Below, piece by piece: positions 50,489-62,821 of a stretch of DNA of 64,000 nt. Location of the stretch: contig JAOVVO010000164.1 in the NCBI GenBank assembly GCA_028564675.1, positions 62,001-126,000 on the forward strand, written 5' to 3'. The translations under genes were made by a program, and so were the position numbers. This stretch comes from Onchocerca lupi (taxonomy: Eukaryota; Nematoda; Chromadorea; Rhabditida; Onchocercidae). The notes under the pieces were generated by a model. That model saw only the letters and a list, made by a program, of their open reading frames with translations, was not told the origin of the DNA and made no database searches. The stretch's first letter is position 1. Every line of letters begins with the position of its first letter.

Positions 50489-52607
50489 ATGGAACTCAGC
50501 CTTCGAAATTTTTTTCGAGACTTCAACGCTTCGTAAGTTTTTCCTTTGATAGTTGCTGTGACTTAACAAATTTTTTAGAAAATAAGTGTTGATCATTTTT
50601 ATATTTTCTGCGTAATATCTTAATTATAGTAGCAATTTTTTCATCAAAGAAATATGGCCACTTTTTAACTGATGCTTTATTCCGATTATTGTTTGTCCTA
50701 AACAGCCGCTCTTTGGCTTTGTAGTAATTTGTAGTAATTCAAGATGAATTGAAGGGAACTTAACCTTATTAATTAAATTCTAATTGCAAGTATTAAGCTA
50801 GTAAATCTTGCAGGAAATTCGTCCTGTACAGTTGTTTGTTATGCTTCTTTATACTTCTTCCATTGCGTTTTGACGGTACCATCGAGCTTAATTATGCGCT
50901 TGTCTTTTTACCGTTATGGATTTGCGAATTCATAGTTTTTCTTGGAGCTGTTATTGCAGCAATATCCTTCACGATATCCCCCCCATCTTTGTAAGTTGCT
51001 CATATTTCAACATACATCCTCCTAGCTTGATTTTGGATTAAATGTCAGCTAATCATATAGCATTGTATTCTTTTTTTCAGTAAATTTGCTCTGAGTATGG
51101 ATGTTATAGTAAATTTGATAAGTTTTTGATGAATGGATTAAATTTTTAGAAATATATGTGGAAATGTTATAGGACGGAGAGCTCACTTCGTTCGGATTTT
51201 TATGGAATGATACTATGTACTGGGGAGCACGGGTTACTGACGTTGTTTGGCGTGTTATGTTGTCATAAATTACAAACAAATGCAACAATAGATGAGTTAC
51301 CTTGGTTGCTCGTTTTCGTCCCAATATTCGCCCTGAGTTTATTATCTGTTGTTGTTGCTATATGGGCAATCAGAAACGATAAGTCGTTTGAGGTTGTTAT
51401 TTTGCTTTGCAAAATTTGAGAATATTTGGCTTACTTTTTATAAGCTTGGAAACATAGTGGGTTTTTTGCATTTGATTAAATTCATTATCATTGGTTGCAG
51501 TTGGAGCTTTTCTTTTCTATCAACATTGTGCAGTTTGTCTTTGTCGCCTTCAAGTTGGATGGTATATTGGATTGGCACTGGACAATCGTTTTCATTCCGT
51601 TATGGGTGGTCCTTTCCTTAAGTGTCGTCGGAGTAAGTTTATTGGTTGCCTTTATGAAAGCGATGATAAGCAGGACAACATTTACTCACTTTATATATCT
51701 TTTCTGATGAAATTTGAAAAAATGCTATTCATATTTGACTACTTGCTGTGTGCTTTGTTTTTTTTTTTTTTGTAGTAAAATTTTGCTCACCACTAAACTT
51801 TTTTGAAAGTTTTTATTGTACTTAGTTAAAAGTTTTGATGGGATTAATAAACTGCATATTATAGGTGCTTTATGCATTTGTTCTGGCAGTGGTGTTGGCA
51901 CGATCAGTTCAAATGCTAGCTTCCCAGAGAAGGCAGCATCTCTACTCTGCTTTATGTCATACTTTGCTTGTTATACCAATTCTTGTGTTTCTTCTTCTCC
52001 TAACTGGTATGGATTTCTCGCTCTTATCTTTTTTTTTTCTTGAATTTCTACAAAAACTCGGAATGATGAAAAGAAATGAAAATTGCACTTTTTTTCTTTA
52101 GTTTACTCTTTTCTCGTTGTTTTTCTGAGGTTTTTCGATGAACTATTCAGGATATACGAATAGAACATTCTACTGCTGTGTTTATTTTAAACAAAATCAA
52201 AACTTATATGCAAATAAGCCCTGGATGTTGCCAGACCTTCTTCACTTTTAATTTTAGGGAAGTTGGACGCAGTAACATGGTCAGACGATGAACCAATCAG
52301 CCAAATTGCTTTTGTCGTTGTCTTTGCTCCATTAGATTTGGCTTTACTCTGTTTGGTTTTAATGTCATTTGGCGCGCGTGGAGGTAATCCATGGTGGTTT
52401 GCGATGCGTGCACCGTTTTGCGCATTTCTGCTCGAAGCTTGTCCCTGCTTGAAACAATATGCTAATGTCAGCTACAAATTTTGTTCATCATCCGAACGTC
52501 AGAATACAACAGATGATTTTGAAAAACAAAGCCTGCAGTCGGATCGTTCAATTAAACTTCCATTACGTCCAGTCATTCCATTTCGTTCAATCGAAAGTCC
52601 TGATTAG
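50489..52607 (+). CDS. TMEM185 family multi-pass membrane protein
   Basis: Six exons in phase: 50489-50532, 50814-50990, 51173-51392, 51501-51632, 51865-52006, 52258-52607 (TAG); 354 residues, as in vertebrate TMEM185A/B (350). It begins MELSLRNFFRDFNASKFVLY, matching the family start. It has about seven hydrophobic segments with the internal repeat LRFDGTIELNYALVFLPLW ... FKLDGILDWHWTIVFIPLW ... KLDAVTW. Family landmarks include LELFFSINIVQFVFVAFKLD, LASQRRQHLYSAL and GGNPWWFAMR, and the C-terminal tail is polar. Molecular function is not established for the family; the repeated LDGxxxWxxxxVFxPLW unit suggests an internally duplicated membrane fold. Confidence 0.93.
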
Positions 52608-53521
52608 CACAGGATCTTGTTTGTGTTTTTTAGAATTATGTTTAAAAAATCAAAATACGCTAAGATTATATTTTTGTTGGCAGCTCCGTTCTGAACGAGT
52701 ATACACTTGAAAATTAAAAGTAAATTAGGGAATATCGCTTTTATCATTTTCTTTTTAGATCGTTTTAAATATATTTCATTTCTTCTTTGATAATGATTAG
52801 GCTTTTAACGTTCTGGAAAATTCGTTATAATTTTCATCATGTACATTTTAAATTCGAAATATAGCTTAAACACCTGTGTTATGATGTAGTTATGAGATAG
52901 TTCTTTCCGTAGCATCTTTTATCTGATCTCGTGATTCTGTCACAACTTACAAATGAAACATTTTATGCGAAATAGAATCCAATGCTGTAATTCTCAAGAT
53001 CTATCATATTATTGTGAAGTATATTTTGAGATTAATATTTTTTTCCAACCATTTCTCTGTGATTTGTAATTGTATAGATGTGTCGGTAATTAATTTCCAA
53101 AACAACGGGGTCAAAAGTGCCTTTGTTTACGATTTTTTTCTTTTTTTGATGTATAGATCAGACATAAAAATTTCTCTGTAATTTTGTTTCTTTCGATGCT
53201 TATTAATCTTCTATTTTTCAATTAATACTTTCTCTTCCTGATAAATATTCCATAACGAGCGATATAACGCAACACTTGCAAGTTGTTAATGAATACATCT
53301 ATGTATTTTTAGATTTTTTTGAATATGTTCCTTAGATCACTTTGTTTTTCCATTATTTTGGAAATATTCTTGAGTTTGAATGTTTTGCGATATATGAGTT
53401 GCTTGAGCCTTTTTTGCCTTTTGATGACGAACAGATTCAGGCTGCAATATCAGTGCAGGGCAGATATATTTTTTAAATTAGAGATTTCTTGCAGGAATAT
53501 GCGGAATATTCAGAAACTACT
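52608..53521. other. Intergenic, no gene seen
   Basis: AT-rich spacer between the TMEM185-like gene and DPH4. TTTCTTGCAG ends at 53494, 27 bp before the DPH4 ATG, and is a likely trans-splice or untranslated-exon acceptor. Confidence 0.5.
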
Positions 53522-53525
53522 ATGA
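53499..53525 (+). promoter_or_regulatory. Upstream ORF ending in the DPH4 start (ATGA)
   Basis: The first ATG after the acceptor at 53494 opens an eight-codon frame (MRNIQKLL) whose TGA at 53523-53525 overlaps the DPH4 ATG at 53522-53524. If the mRNA begins at that acceptor, ribosomes would reach the DPH4 start by leaky scanning or reinitiation. Confidence 0.4.
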
Positions 53526-54363
53526 GAAATTGCTACGATGTGTTAGGGTGTTCATCGGTAGCCTCATACAGCCAACTGAAAAAAGCGTATTTTTCTAAAC
53601 TGCGTACAAATCATCCAGATAAAGGTGGTTCCAGCACGGCATTATTTTTAGTGACGAAGGCATGGTCTGTCTTAAAGTTGGTCTTGCAATTTATTAAATT
53701 TCGTTAAATGGATTGGGCAAATGGGGGAGAAAGAGATGTGAACGCCTTCAATAAATCTGCTTTGTTCCATAAATTTTATTTATGGCTTGTGAATGGTTTA
53801 TTCTGATACACTTTTTTCGTAGAGACGAGAGTACACGTCGAGATTATAATACTTGGTTGAGAGAACAGTTATTACGCGAAAATCAGGGTATTATTGGCCA
53901 ACAAATCGTCATTGATAATAAAGTTGAGCGAGTTGAAGAGTTTTGCAGGTGGTCATCTTAAATGTGCTTTTTTCTTGATCGAATTAAAGCAGAAGTTCTT
54001 ATTGATCTAGTATTCAGTTGAATAGTTCTTCCTAACATCTTAATTAGTTTTACGTCTTCAATTTCGCAGATTTCAGACACGGTAGAATTGCTGTTGAAAT
54101 TTCGATTTTACAATTATGTTTTATTAGATGAGTTTCGATGCTGGAAATATCATGAGCGATTTGTTGATGTTGTTCATCAGTGTAAAGGGATGTTCAAATA
54201 GAAATTTTGGCATTTTATTCATTTATGACCTTTAATTTCACTGATGTATTTCAGTTGCGGTGGTGAATTTATTATTGAGAAAACAGATATTGATCGTATT
54301 ATTAATTCTGCTTATTTTGAATGTCCAAATTGTTCGCTATGTCTGGAAATCAATCGGGAATGA
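53522..54363 (+). CDS. dph-4: DPH4/DNAJC24, J-domain diphthamide synthesis factor
   Basis: Three exons: 53522-53676, 53823-53948, 54255-54363 (TGA); 129 residues. The N-terminal J domain (CYDVLGCSSVASYSQLKKAY) has the HPD motif at residues 31-33. The C-terminal DPH-type zinc finger uses Cys93 and Cys95 (FCSCGGEFII) and Cys117 and Cys120 (ECPNCSLCLEI), formed across the exon 2/3 junction. This combination is specific to DPH4 (human DNAJC24), which supports the iron-sulfur DPH1-DPH2 step of diphthamide formation on elongation factor 2. Its TGA shares ATGA with the start of the next gene, RABL3, whose frame may overlap it by up to 43 bases. Confidence 0.93.
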
Positions 54364-56587
54364 GCTCGCACAAAATCATTGTTCTTGGAAGTAGTGGTGT
54401 TGGCAAAAGTTCATTTGTCAATGCTGTTTGCAACAAGTTAGCATTATTCCATCAAGTATTTTTGATGCAAATGAAATGATCTTATTAGATATATTTCATT
54501 TTTAGATTCATTCATTACATCAACTATCAGTGTTATAAAATCTTGGGATCCAATTTATTAAAGAAAACATAGATAAAATTTGTCTTCCTCTGATGATTCT
54601 GTATATGTTTTAGAACCGACATTTTTTACTTAACTCAATGACGACACTTATGCCTCGTGTTTTTATTTAGAACTGCAAATAGAGAGCAGAAATATAGAAA
54701 AGAAAAGAGAAAACATTAAATATAGTCGTTTTGCGCTTAATCTCTAAAGGGATGACCCAATTACTGTTAAATTATAATGATGCAATATTTCCTCAGAACA
54801 AGGAAGGAAAGAAGCATCCTTTGCTAAAGACGTTTATAACATTTTTACGTGAACAATGAGGATGAGAATTAAAGTGGTTTAGTCTGACTCCTTTTATGTC
54901 ACTTTCGGACGTAATAGCACTTGAATTAATCCATGGACATAAAAATATTTTATTTTGTATTTCGAAAGAATAAAACGAAACATCAGTTCTTACTTTGTTT
55001 TCAGGCAGGATGTAATTCCTAGTAGTACAGTTGGTTGTGTTGTTTCCGTAATCGCTCATCAGTATCGTGCTGGAAGTACTGAAGAACAAACGGAACTTAT
55101 TGAGCTCTGGGATATCGGTGGTTCTACAGTTCATCAGAAAGCATCTCTTAATTTCTTCGAAGGTTCATTGTTTAAAAATTTATATCTCCCTGTTAAGTCA
55201 AAGATTATCTTGAAGATTTTTTTTCAGGATCCTCAATTTTTTCTTTTTTTTGCTTTTGCTTTTGATTTGAGATCCTATTGAACTTAGTAAGTTGGTAATG
55301 AGTAAACGATTTTTCTATTTCTATTTTTTCGAACTTCACTCAAGAATTCTATTGATTAGTTAGACTTCTTTTGGCACATTTCAATTCTGATATCGATAAA
55401 GCGAATGCATGCAGAAAATAACAGATTGTTTGCCGCTTTAGGAGCTACAGGTGCAATATTAGTACACGATTTGAGCAATAAGAAAAGTGAATCAAATCTT
55501 TCGCAGTGGGTTGCATTACTTCGTGGCGAACCATCATTACCTTCTGTGATTTCACCATTTACGTCTTCATCAGGTGCACGATTTTTGTTAAGCGATATTG
55601 AAAATACACCGATACCGACGTTGATTGTTGGTTGTAAGTCTGATTTAGCACCTGAACGAGCTAAACAGGTTTGATTTTAGTACTGCTCATATCATAATGC
55701 AAAAACTTTCATGTTTATTCAAATTCTGAGATTTATGTCTTTCTTATTTTACATTACTTAGATGTAGTTTTTAAAGAACTTTAGCCAGTCCTAACTTTAG
55801 CCAATTTTTGTCGGGAACACCGAAATTGATTCCCTACTAAAACTAATTATTATGGAAAATTGTAAAATCAAATGATTAAAATTTTTGTGAAATTCTTTTT
55901 TTTATGACTCATCATCTGTAAAATTATTTCTCATTGTGTGCCTTGTCCATGCTCATTTACAACCACATCAAAGCGTCTCCGCTTACAGCTAACAAAGCCA
56001 TTAATCTTTTGTGCTTGTAAAACTGTCACTATTCTTCAATTCAATTAAACTGTCGTAGCATTTTTTCCTTTGTTAACAATTTTTTTTCTTAAAATTATTT
56101 CAACATCAATTGTCTTATATCCCAATTCTTAACATTTAATAAACCCCACTTAATTCCAAAAAAAACCACTTTTTCTTTATTCATTCTTTTCAAATTGGTT
56201 CGCTGAGATCCAGACGATCTAAAACCACGCTTGCTCCTGACCAAGCTCCCAATAATCTCCTTCAAATACCCAATCGACATCACTCAATTTACTTCACTAA
56301 ACGCCTGATTTCTATTGTACTGTTAACTACATATTATTCAATTACTACTATTGTGAATAAAGAATTTAATATAAATCTATTCCTTCCACAGCTGTAATCA
56401 AATTTCATTCCTTCCACAACAATTTTTGTTTCAGAAAGCATATGATCGAATCTGTTTAAATTGTCGGCGTCCAATTTCACCTGGCTCTACAAACCGAATT
56501 ATCCTATCGAAATTCTTTGATTCAGTTGTTGAGCGTAAAAAAGTGCCTATCGCTGGAGAAAAGCGGCGTAAGATTGTTATCACTTAA
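54360..56587 (+). CDS. RABL3-like small GTPase
   Basis: Four exons: 54360-54436, 55005-55162, 55442-55668, 56435-56587 (TAA); 204 residues. P-loop GSSGVGKSS at residues 10-18, TVGC switch I, LWDIGG (G3) at 60-65, GAILVHDLSNKKS, and a G4-like GCKSD. TVGC, IELWD(I/V)GG and VHDL(T/S)NKKS are diagnostic of RABL3. The start MSSHKIIVLG matches the vertebrate start best; in-frame ATGs at 54321 and 54339 would extend it into DPH4. The exon 3 acceptor GCTTTAG (ending 55441) gives FFEGATGAILVHDL, the same spacing as the human protein; two other acceptors there also keep frame. A poly(A) signal AATAAA occurs at 56732. RABL3 is a prenyl-free GTPase known to bind RAP1GDS1. It has no promoter-sized space of its own. 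Confidence 0.92.
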
Positions 56588-57171
56588 TCCATGTTGTATA
56601 GATTTTAATGATTGCAATATTTGTTGGTGATTATTAGTGCGATATATGGATTAATTACGTCGATATCTATTTCTATAAATGGGATTCATCTTTTGGCAGC
56701 ATTGTTAAAAAAGAAATGTATAGCTTTCACCAATAAAATATTCTAGAGACAAATCATATGTTAAGAAAGTTTGGTGAGTGAGGGTATGAATTTCTTTTGA
56801 GTTGACTTAACACAATTGGTAATATTCATGACATTGCTAATATCCATATCAGTTCAAGTAAATTTTATTACTTGTCTTAAACAACAACGGACAGTAGTTT
56901 CAGTCAATATCTTGCCGTTAGTTTTATTAGAATTCAAATCTAAAAAATTTTCCCTTTGTAGTTGCATTTAACTATTCTAGCCGCATTTTTATATAAACTA
57001 CAACAGAATTTGGTTAATAAAATTTCGCTGCAAAAAAGGACCAATTTCATAAAAATCGACTGAAAAATATTCTCAAGTGTCTAAGACTGACAATCACGAA
57101 AAAATTCATTAGTTTATTGCTGAGTTATAGAAGGTACAAATATATACAGAAATGTTCAGAAATGTTGTTAT
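56588..57171. other. Convergent intergenic region
   Basis: Between the 3' ends of RABL3 (+) and the beta-lactamase-like gene (-). AATAAA at 56732-56737 is the likely poly(A) signal of RABL3. Nothing else seen. Confidence 0.6.
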
Positions 57172-60100
57172 TCATAACGATTGGTACAGAGATCGAAGTA
57201 TTGATTGAAATGTTTTGCAGATTTTGCCACTTCCTGTTTTTAGACCGTTTGATACGTAAGCAATAACAAGCTTATTGTCGAAATCGATATTCAATGCTTG
57301 GCAACCATATCCTGGGTGCCCGAACAAGTAACTGTTCTGTAAGATATTGATTTAGAAATCTGTATTAATTAAAATAAAGTCAGGCCTTTATTTGAACTTT
57401 ATTATGAATTGTGAAAATTAAAGAATATTGAAAATCATATGAATTCATGGTCTTAAAAGCTCGAAGTTATCAAGTGGATCGAAGGTTGGACAATTTCATC
57501 TTTGTAGTCACCAATAAAAGTTTAATTGTGGAAAAATTGTTACTATTCAGGTATTTGCGTTTCTTTTCAATTATAATTTTCTTTTCTGGCTGTTTTATTA
57601 ATGATTCGTGGTGATTTGATACTTGTGCTTTCCAGGCACCGATGTGAAGCCCAGAGTATTGAAAAGTATAAAGTTTTATTCCTTGCCTGAATACATGATG
57701 TTCTTCCCTTTTTTTTCCCGCTTGTTTTACATTTTGAAAAAAATCGCTTACTCTATTGAGAGGATGTTTTTCGAAGAAGAATCCTCGACCTTTGACGAAT
57801 GGATACAAGAAGACCTGTTCCAAATGCCAATTAACAATAGTTGGCTGAATTATTTGTGTAAGTGTTCGATTGGTCAAAAGTGTCCCATCAATTGCCAATG
57901 AAAATAACCTTGCTAAATTAAAGGCATCGCTGATACCCGCTATTGCTGGCATGTTCAACCCGATAATATTTGGATCATTCAGCGCTACCGTATCCTGAGA
58001 AATTTTCAGTATTTTGATTGAAGAGAATTACGAACGAGCGGAACATTTAATATGAAGTGGAACTTGAAAGGAAGATGAAAGTTTTGGAAAATTAATCTTT
58101 CAAGATTACAGGGTAATTTGGCAACTTTATGTTAAAAGCAAAAGATTGAAATATTCTTTAGAATTCATAGAATTATTTAAGAGAGTTAAAAATGTTCTAA
58201 ATTTTCAAGAAAATAAATTTTCACAAAATTCAGTGGAAGCCACGATGAATGAATTCGGATTCTCGCTGCTAGAGAATTTGATGGTTGTGCATAAATTATT
58301 GCAAGCATAGTAATCACTCGTAGATCCATCATTATATCTCGAGCATATTCAAGTAATCCAGGCTGAGTTATACGAGCTAAGTTCTTGAACTCGTGCTTTG
58401 TCAAACCAACAGTGATGTCAATACCTTAGAATTTTCACATGACCAGATTCCAGATGCACAAGGGTCATGGTGTTAAATTAAATGAAGACTTAATTTCGAT
58501 TGAAAGACTACCATATTTGTCAGCAATTTCTTCCTGAAAGAATGTTTTGATGCTACGACCTTTTTCATCCACCTTACGAAAAATACCATCAACTAACCAG
58601 CCAAATGTTAGAGCGTGATACCTGAAAAGGATAAGCACGATTATCAATTCGAGAAATCTTCAAAAATTATCATAGAGAAATCGAACAGCTCTACAACAGA
58701 ATTCTATTTATTAAGAAATTATTTTATTTAATTTTTGAAGTTGTAAAAGATGCCCAGTAGCAGTTCCAGGTTTCCAAAGAGGACTAGCTTCTTCGATTTT
58801 CTTCATAATTTCTTTTTCGTTTGCCACATCTGCCATCGTAATATTCTCAAGATATGGAATTCCAGCCTGTACAACTTTTTGATGCATCTCAGAAGTTATA
58901 CAAATGAAAATGCTTAAAAAAATATCGAATAAAAATGCAAAGAAAAGAGTGATTCCTTAAAATTCTTCAAAATCAACTTGAATTCTCAATTTTTTATCGT
59001 CTTTTTTTTGAAAAATCCCGGACCTTTTTTATCATTTTTATCACTTTATAAAAAACTTAAAAAGGAACAATTACTTTATGTGTCAAAACATCTTCAATTG
59101 TAGTTAAATGCTTCCCATATTGTCCATATTTTGGCCAATATTTCACTACCAAATCATCATATGATAGACGACCTCGATCAACTTGCATTGCCAAGCAAAG
59201 TGCTGCAATTGCCTGTAATTGAAGAAATCAAGTAAGCACTATAAAATTCGGAAACTTAATAGAATAATGGTATCACAATGAAATAAATATTTTTTAAATT
59301 ACAGTGTATTTTAAATTCAATTATTAATATAAATTTGGATAAATTTTTTTAGTCCAGTCATGAAATTTTAACAATATAATAAGAAACAGAGATGAGAAAT
59401 ATTTTTGATTAAATATTTAAATTGATTACCTTATTAATGTTATGAAATGCTATAATGACTGAAATTTACACTCAAAGATAGATAATTTTCAAATTTTCAG
59501 AACCAAATTTTCAAATTTTCAATTAATGTTCAATTTTCTGATCGAACTTTTGTAGTCGAAAATAGAACGGTTTTAGTGTCCTCAGTCCATTCACGAAGTG
59601 ATTCTGAATCTGAATAACCACTCCATAAATTTACGATAACTTTGCCATTTTGAATAACTGCTAAATGCGCACCTTCTCTTTCCAAACCCTTTTCAAAATT
59701 CTGCCTGAAATGTGATTGTTATTTTTATTCACGTACAAATTTACTTTCAAATTTGATTATTTTTTCCCACCCAATTCTTTTCCACATTCTTTGTTTTATC
59801 CTTTTGTTTTATTGTCCATTTTTTGTTAAATTCGTTATTCTACGTTTTTTCTTTTTTTTTTTTTTTTTACATCTAACCATATTTCATGAAGAATTTATTA
59901 CAAAGTTTGAAAAAGGAAAAATATAGAGTGATGGTTCAATGTAAAAATGTTATTTTAAATTTATCAAAGGATATAGATGAAGTGAAATGAATTCTAACGA
60001 TTGAAGAGAAAATTTTTTAATTTAAATGAAATATACCTGAAAACTTCAGCAACAGCCTTAAATTGGCTATCACAAAAACCTTTTGGAGGTATTGATAGTT

Positions 60101-60203
60101 GATACTGTAGGATGAAAAGCCACTGCAATATTGTTGAAGCAGCAAAATATGCTAATACCAATATCAGTGCTAATTTGAATTTTAAAAAGCCATTTTGCTC
60201 CAT
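57172..60203 (-). CDS. Membrane-anchored beta-lactamase-like serine hydrolase (LACT family)
   Basis: Eight minus-strand exons: 60203-60037, 59704-59548, 59212-59075, 58866-58754, 58621-58512, 58424-58225, 57994-57752, 57336-57172 (TGA); 430 residues. One N-terminal membrane anchor (about residues 10-32, LALILVLAYFAASTILQWLF), then the serine beta-lactamase/penicillin-binding fold: SxxK nucleophile Ser105-Lys108 (LFSTTK), DDLVVKYWPKYG, LTHKAGIPY, PGTATG followed by Tyr193 (YHALTFGW, the YxN-equivalent), and FGHPGYG at about 381-387 in place of the KTG motif. These match the nematode LACT proteins, eukaryotic relatives of LACTB. The substrate is unknown. Intron 4 begins with GC (ACTGG|GCATCT), needed to keep PGTATG in frame with YHALTFGW. 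Direct joining of exon 7 to exon 8 is the simplest reading; a small intermediate exon is possible. Confidence 0.9.
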
Positions 60204-61539
60204 ATCTATTGAGTCTGAAACCTTTTATTAATTTCCGAAATTTCGAATAATATTAATCGTTGGTTCTTTCAGGTCTTTCAGAAATCATAATATAACTGAA
60301 GATCCTGAAAGTAGCAATAAACTACAGTAAGCATGCTTTAGCACTGAATTAGTAAACAAATTAGTACATATAAGAATAATATCTTTCTTACGTACAGAGA
60401 TTTCGTCAAATATCATAATCATAAAAATCATTTAATTGCTATTAGTTGGAGCCAAGTAATAATAACATTACGTAAAAATTTTGTTTTTTTTTTAAATTTT
60501 TTAACAATTAAGGCTTTCAAAAATGAACTTCGTCTTCGCAATAAGTTGAAATTTTCGTGGGACAACGCAGATTTTCGAATTTAATATAACAAATTCAACA
60601 GCTGATTAGTTGATATTTCATAAAAGTGGAAGAGAATTGGAAGCAAATATTTTTGTGTGCACTTGCACATATACTTTGCCTAGTTCTCATCTTCTAATCT
60701 TTTTAAGATGACCGATGACATGAAATCTAATTATAATAGCTATCCTTCGTTATTTGATCGCTTGTTAACTCATTTTAAAAAAATAGCAACATTAAGTGGG
60801 GCCATTGTCAGCTTAAAAAAAGAGTAATTATGAAGTCATCAAATAGAAAAGAAAAAGAAGGAAAACTCATTAAGTAGAAACGTATGAGAACGAAACAGAG
60901 TAATTACATCATACACAGTTTCAACAATTTCTTTTTCATAACAATTCAGTTGCCAACATCCTGTTTTTAAATGATATTTCGCTTCTTCCTTTTTTTACAT
61001 CATTAGATATAAGGATGGAAAGAGAAACATTTAGGCATAATAAGGTTATATATATATTAGAAGTTTTTAAGAAATATTTGCTCAATTTATCATTCAGAAT
61101 AACGCCATCGTACATCATGTTCAAAGTATCCTTATGGTCCTTAGTATATTTTAGACGTTATCAATACAACAGCGTCTTTTTTTATGCTGATAATCTATTC
61201 GGGACAACAAATCGCCACCCAAAATCAATTTGTCTTCTCGTACTGATAACAATTTATAGTATTTGCTTTATACCATTTCACTCTTTTTTCATATTTAAAA
61301 CTTTATTCCTCTAGTTCTTACAATTAAATATCATTTTATTTAAAAGTAAACTTCATAAAATCAATAATACCTATGTAAACCTTCATTTTTTCAAATTTTG
61401 AAGATTTTATGCTGCTAATTAATTATGTCGCAGAGGCCAATTCATCGATTACTTTTAAAATGTTTTAGCATCAAACGAATTCCAGCTGATCAGAAACACT
61501 TATAATTTTGATTATCTCTTGGCAATAAAACAATCTATC
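60204..61539. other. Intergenic, no gene supported
   Basis: AT-rich spacer upstream of the beta-lactamase-like gene. A 99-codon plus-strand frame (61015-61314) has hydrophobic stretches but no supporting exons, and several short splice-flanked segments near 60273-60580 can be strung together without reaching an ATG. I treat all of these as chance. Confidence 0.45.
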
Positions 61540-61939
61540 CTAAATTGGACTTTTATTTAGCCAAGATTTAAAGAGACTTCCAGAGGTGATTCGACTAGAA
61601 CATATTTCGCATGTGCCGAGGTTTAAAAGATTCATATACTTGCCATCATGACTAAGACCTTGTTGTGGAGGTCTCTTAGCATTGATAAAGATCTCAAAAG
61701 CAAGACGGATAAACTGATATTTGGAAAGACAATACAGTGCAACTTGCAAGATGGAATATGCAAGCAATATGAGTAATAACAAGTAATCCTGAAATTCATA
61801 TAAATCAGGAGGAGCGAAGATCTATTTACAAGTACTATACTCGCACATTTGCATTTTCTTGTGATGTAAAAATCATCACATTTACTGTCGCTCCTTCTGT
61901 CCAATTTATAATCGTCATTTCATTCATTACAATAATCAT
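61540..61939 (-). CDS. Probable small single-pass membrane protein, unrecognised
   Basis: Two minus-strand exons join in phase 0: 61939-61841 (MIIVMNEMTIINWTEGATV..., donor CGA|GTATAG) and 61788-61540 (acceptor AATTTCAG, TAG stop); 115 residues. The second exon opens with a strong membrane segment (DYLLLLILLAYSILQVALYC), followed by a basic-to-polar tail (INAKRPPQQGLSHDGKYMN) with a CEIC pair. I do not recognise a family. Start choice: 61939 is the first ATG after an in-frame stop; 61927 is an equally good alternative. The 83-codon second exon and matching splice sites support it, but the intron is only 52 bp and the gene could still be a chance frame. Confidence 0.45.
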
Positions 61940-62821
61940 ATAATATAATACATTGATTATTTACTGACCTCCATGAAGTCATTAAAATTACTCGAGATCA
62001 TTTTCATACGATCAATGATATCATAAGAACACCATGTTGATGTATTCTCACGACTCGACTTGTATTAGAGACATTAAACTTTTATTCCTTATAATAATTA
62101 TGTATTAGCGACATTTAATTCTCATAATCCAGTCCAAAAAACCGCCAAGACAGAAAACAAGTTAGGAATAAACTTTCGCACAAGTTGTTTCCTAGACACT
62201 TCTCTTTCTGCAAATTCCATTTTCCATACTTCTATAAGTTTGGCCTTTTTCTTAATCGAAGTTCCATTTCTTCTCTCACTTCTACAGCTCCCTTTCTAAA
62301 AATCATAGATAATAGAATCAACCCAATATTTCATATTTACCCCGAAAACTACAAACGATTTATGAACATTGTAAGTGCAACCTAAACTACAAGAATGCCT
62401 TTTTTTTGGCAAACATCCTAAAACAAAATTGCTTTGTATAAAAGATCAATCACATCAAACATAATGACAAGCTAAAAAAAAAAAAACAAATCGTCAATTA
62501 TTTCATACAAAAATGATGTTGGGGAAGGGAAAATTGATGCATGAACAAAGAAGAAAAATCTTTATGTAATCGAAGCTATATTAGAATATCATTTCACTAC
62601 CTAGAAATGCAGTACGAATTCAACGATGAAATAATTTCTTTAAGCACTATATAAGTTGTCAAAGTTCAGACAAAAAATTTAATTTTTGAGAACTATTTGG
62701 ATTCATTTCAGCATAATAGAGATTAGTAAGCCATATAAAGCAATTTATTTGCATGACCAACAAACTTAGTTCTAGTAGTCTGAGATCTAGCATATTAAAT
62801 CACAAAATGAAACAGAATATT
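61940..62821. other. Intergenic, no gene seen
   Basis: AT-rich spacer between the small membrane protein candidate and the 3' end of the ABC transporter gene; should contain the transporter's 3' untranslated region. Confidence 0.5.

Noticed and set aside
60273..60580. Three short splice-flanked segments on the plus strand that can be chained in phase
   Set aside because: Each is under 25 codons, there is no start codon upstream, and the chain begins against the divergent beta-lactamase-like gene; too easily produced by choosing frames freely.
61015..61314. Plus-strand 99-codon frame with CFIPFH, recalling helix 6 of rhodopsin-type receptors, and a later INPIF segment near 62320 recalling helix 7
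   Set aside because: No other transmembrane exons, no splice-phase link between the two, and open frames of this length occur elsewhere here by chance.
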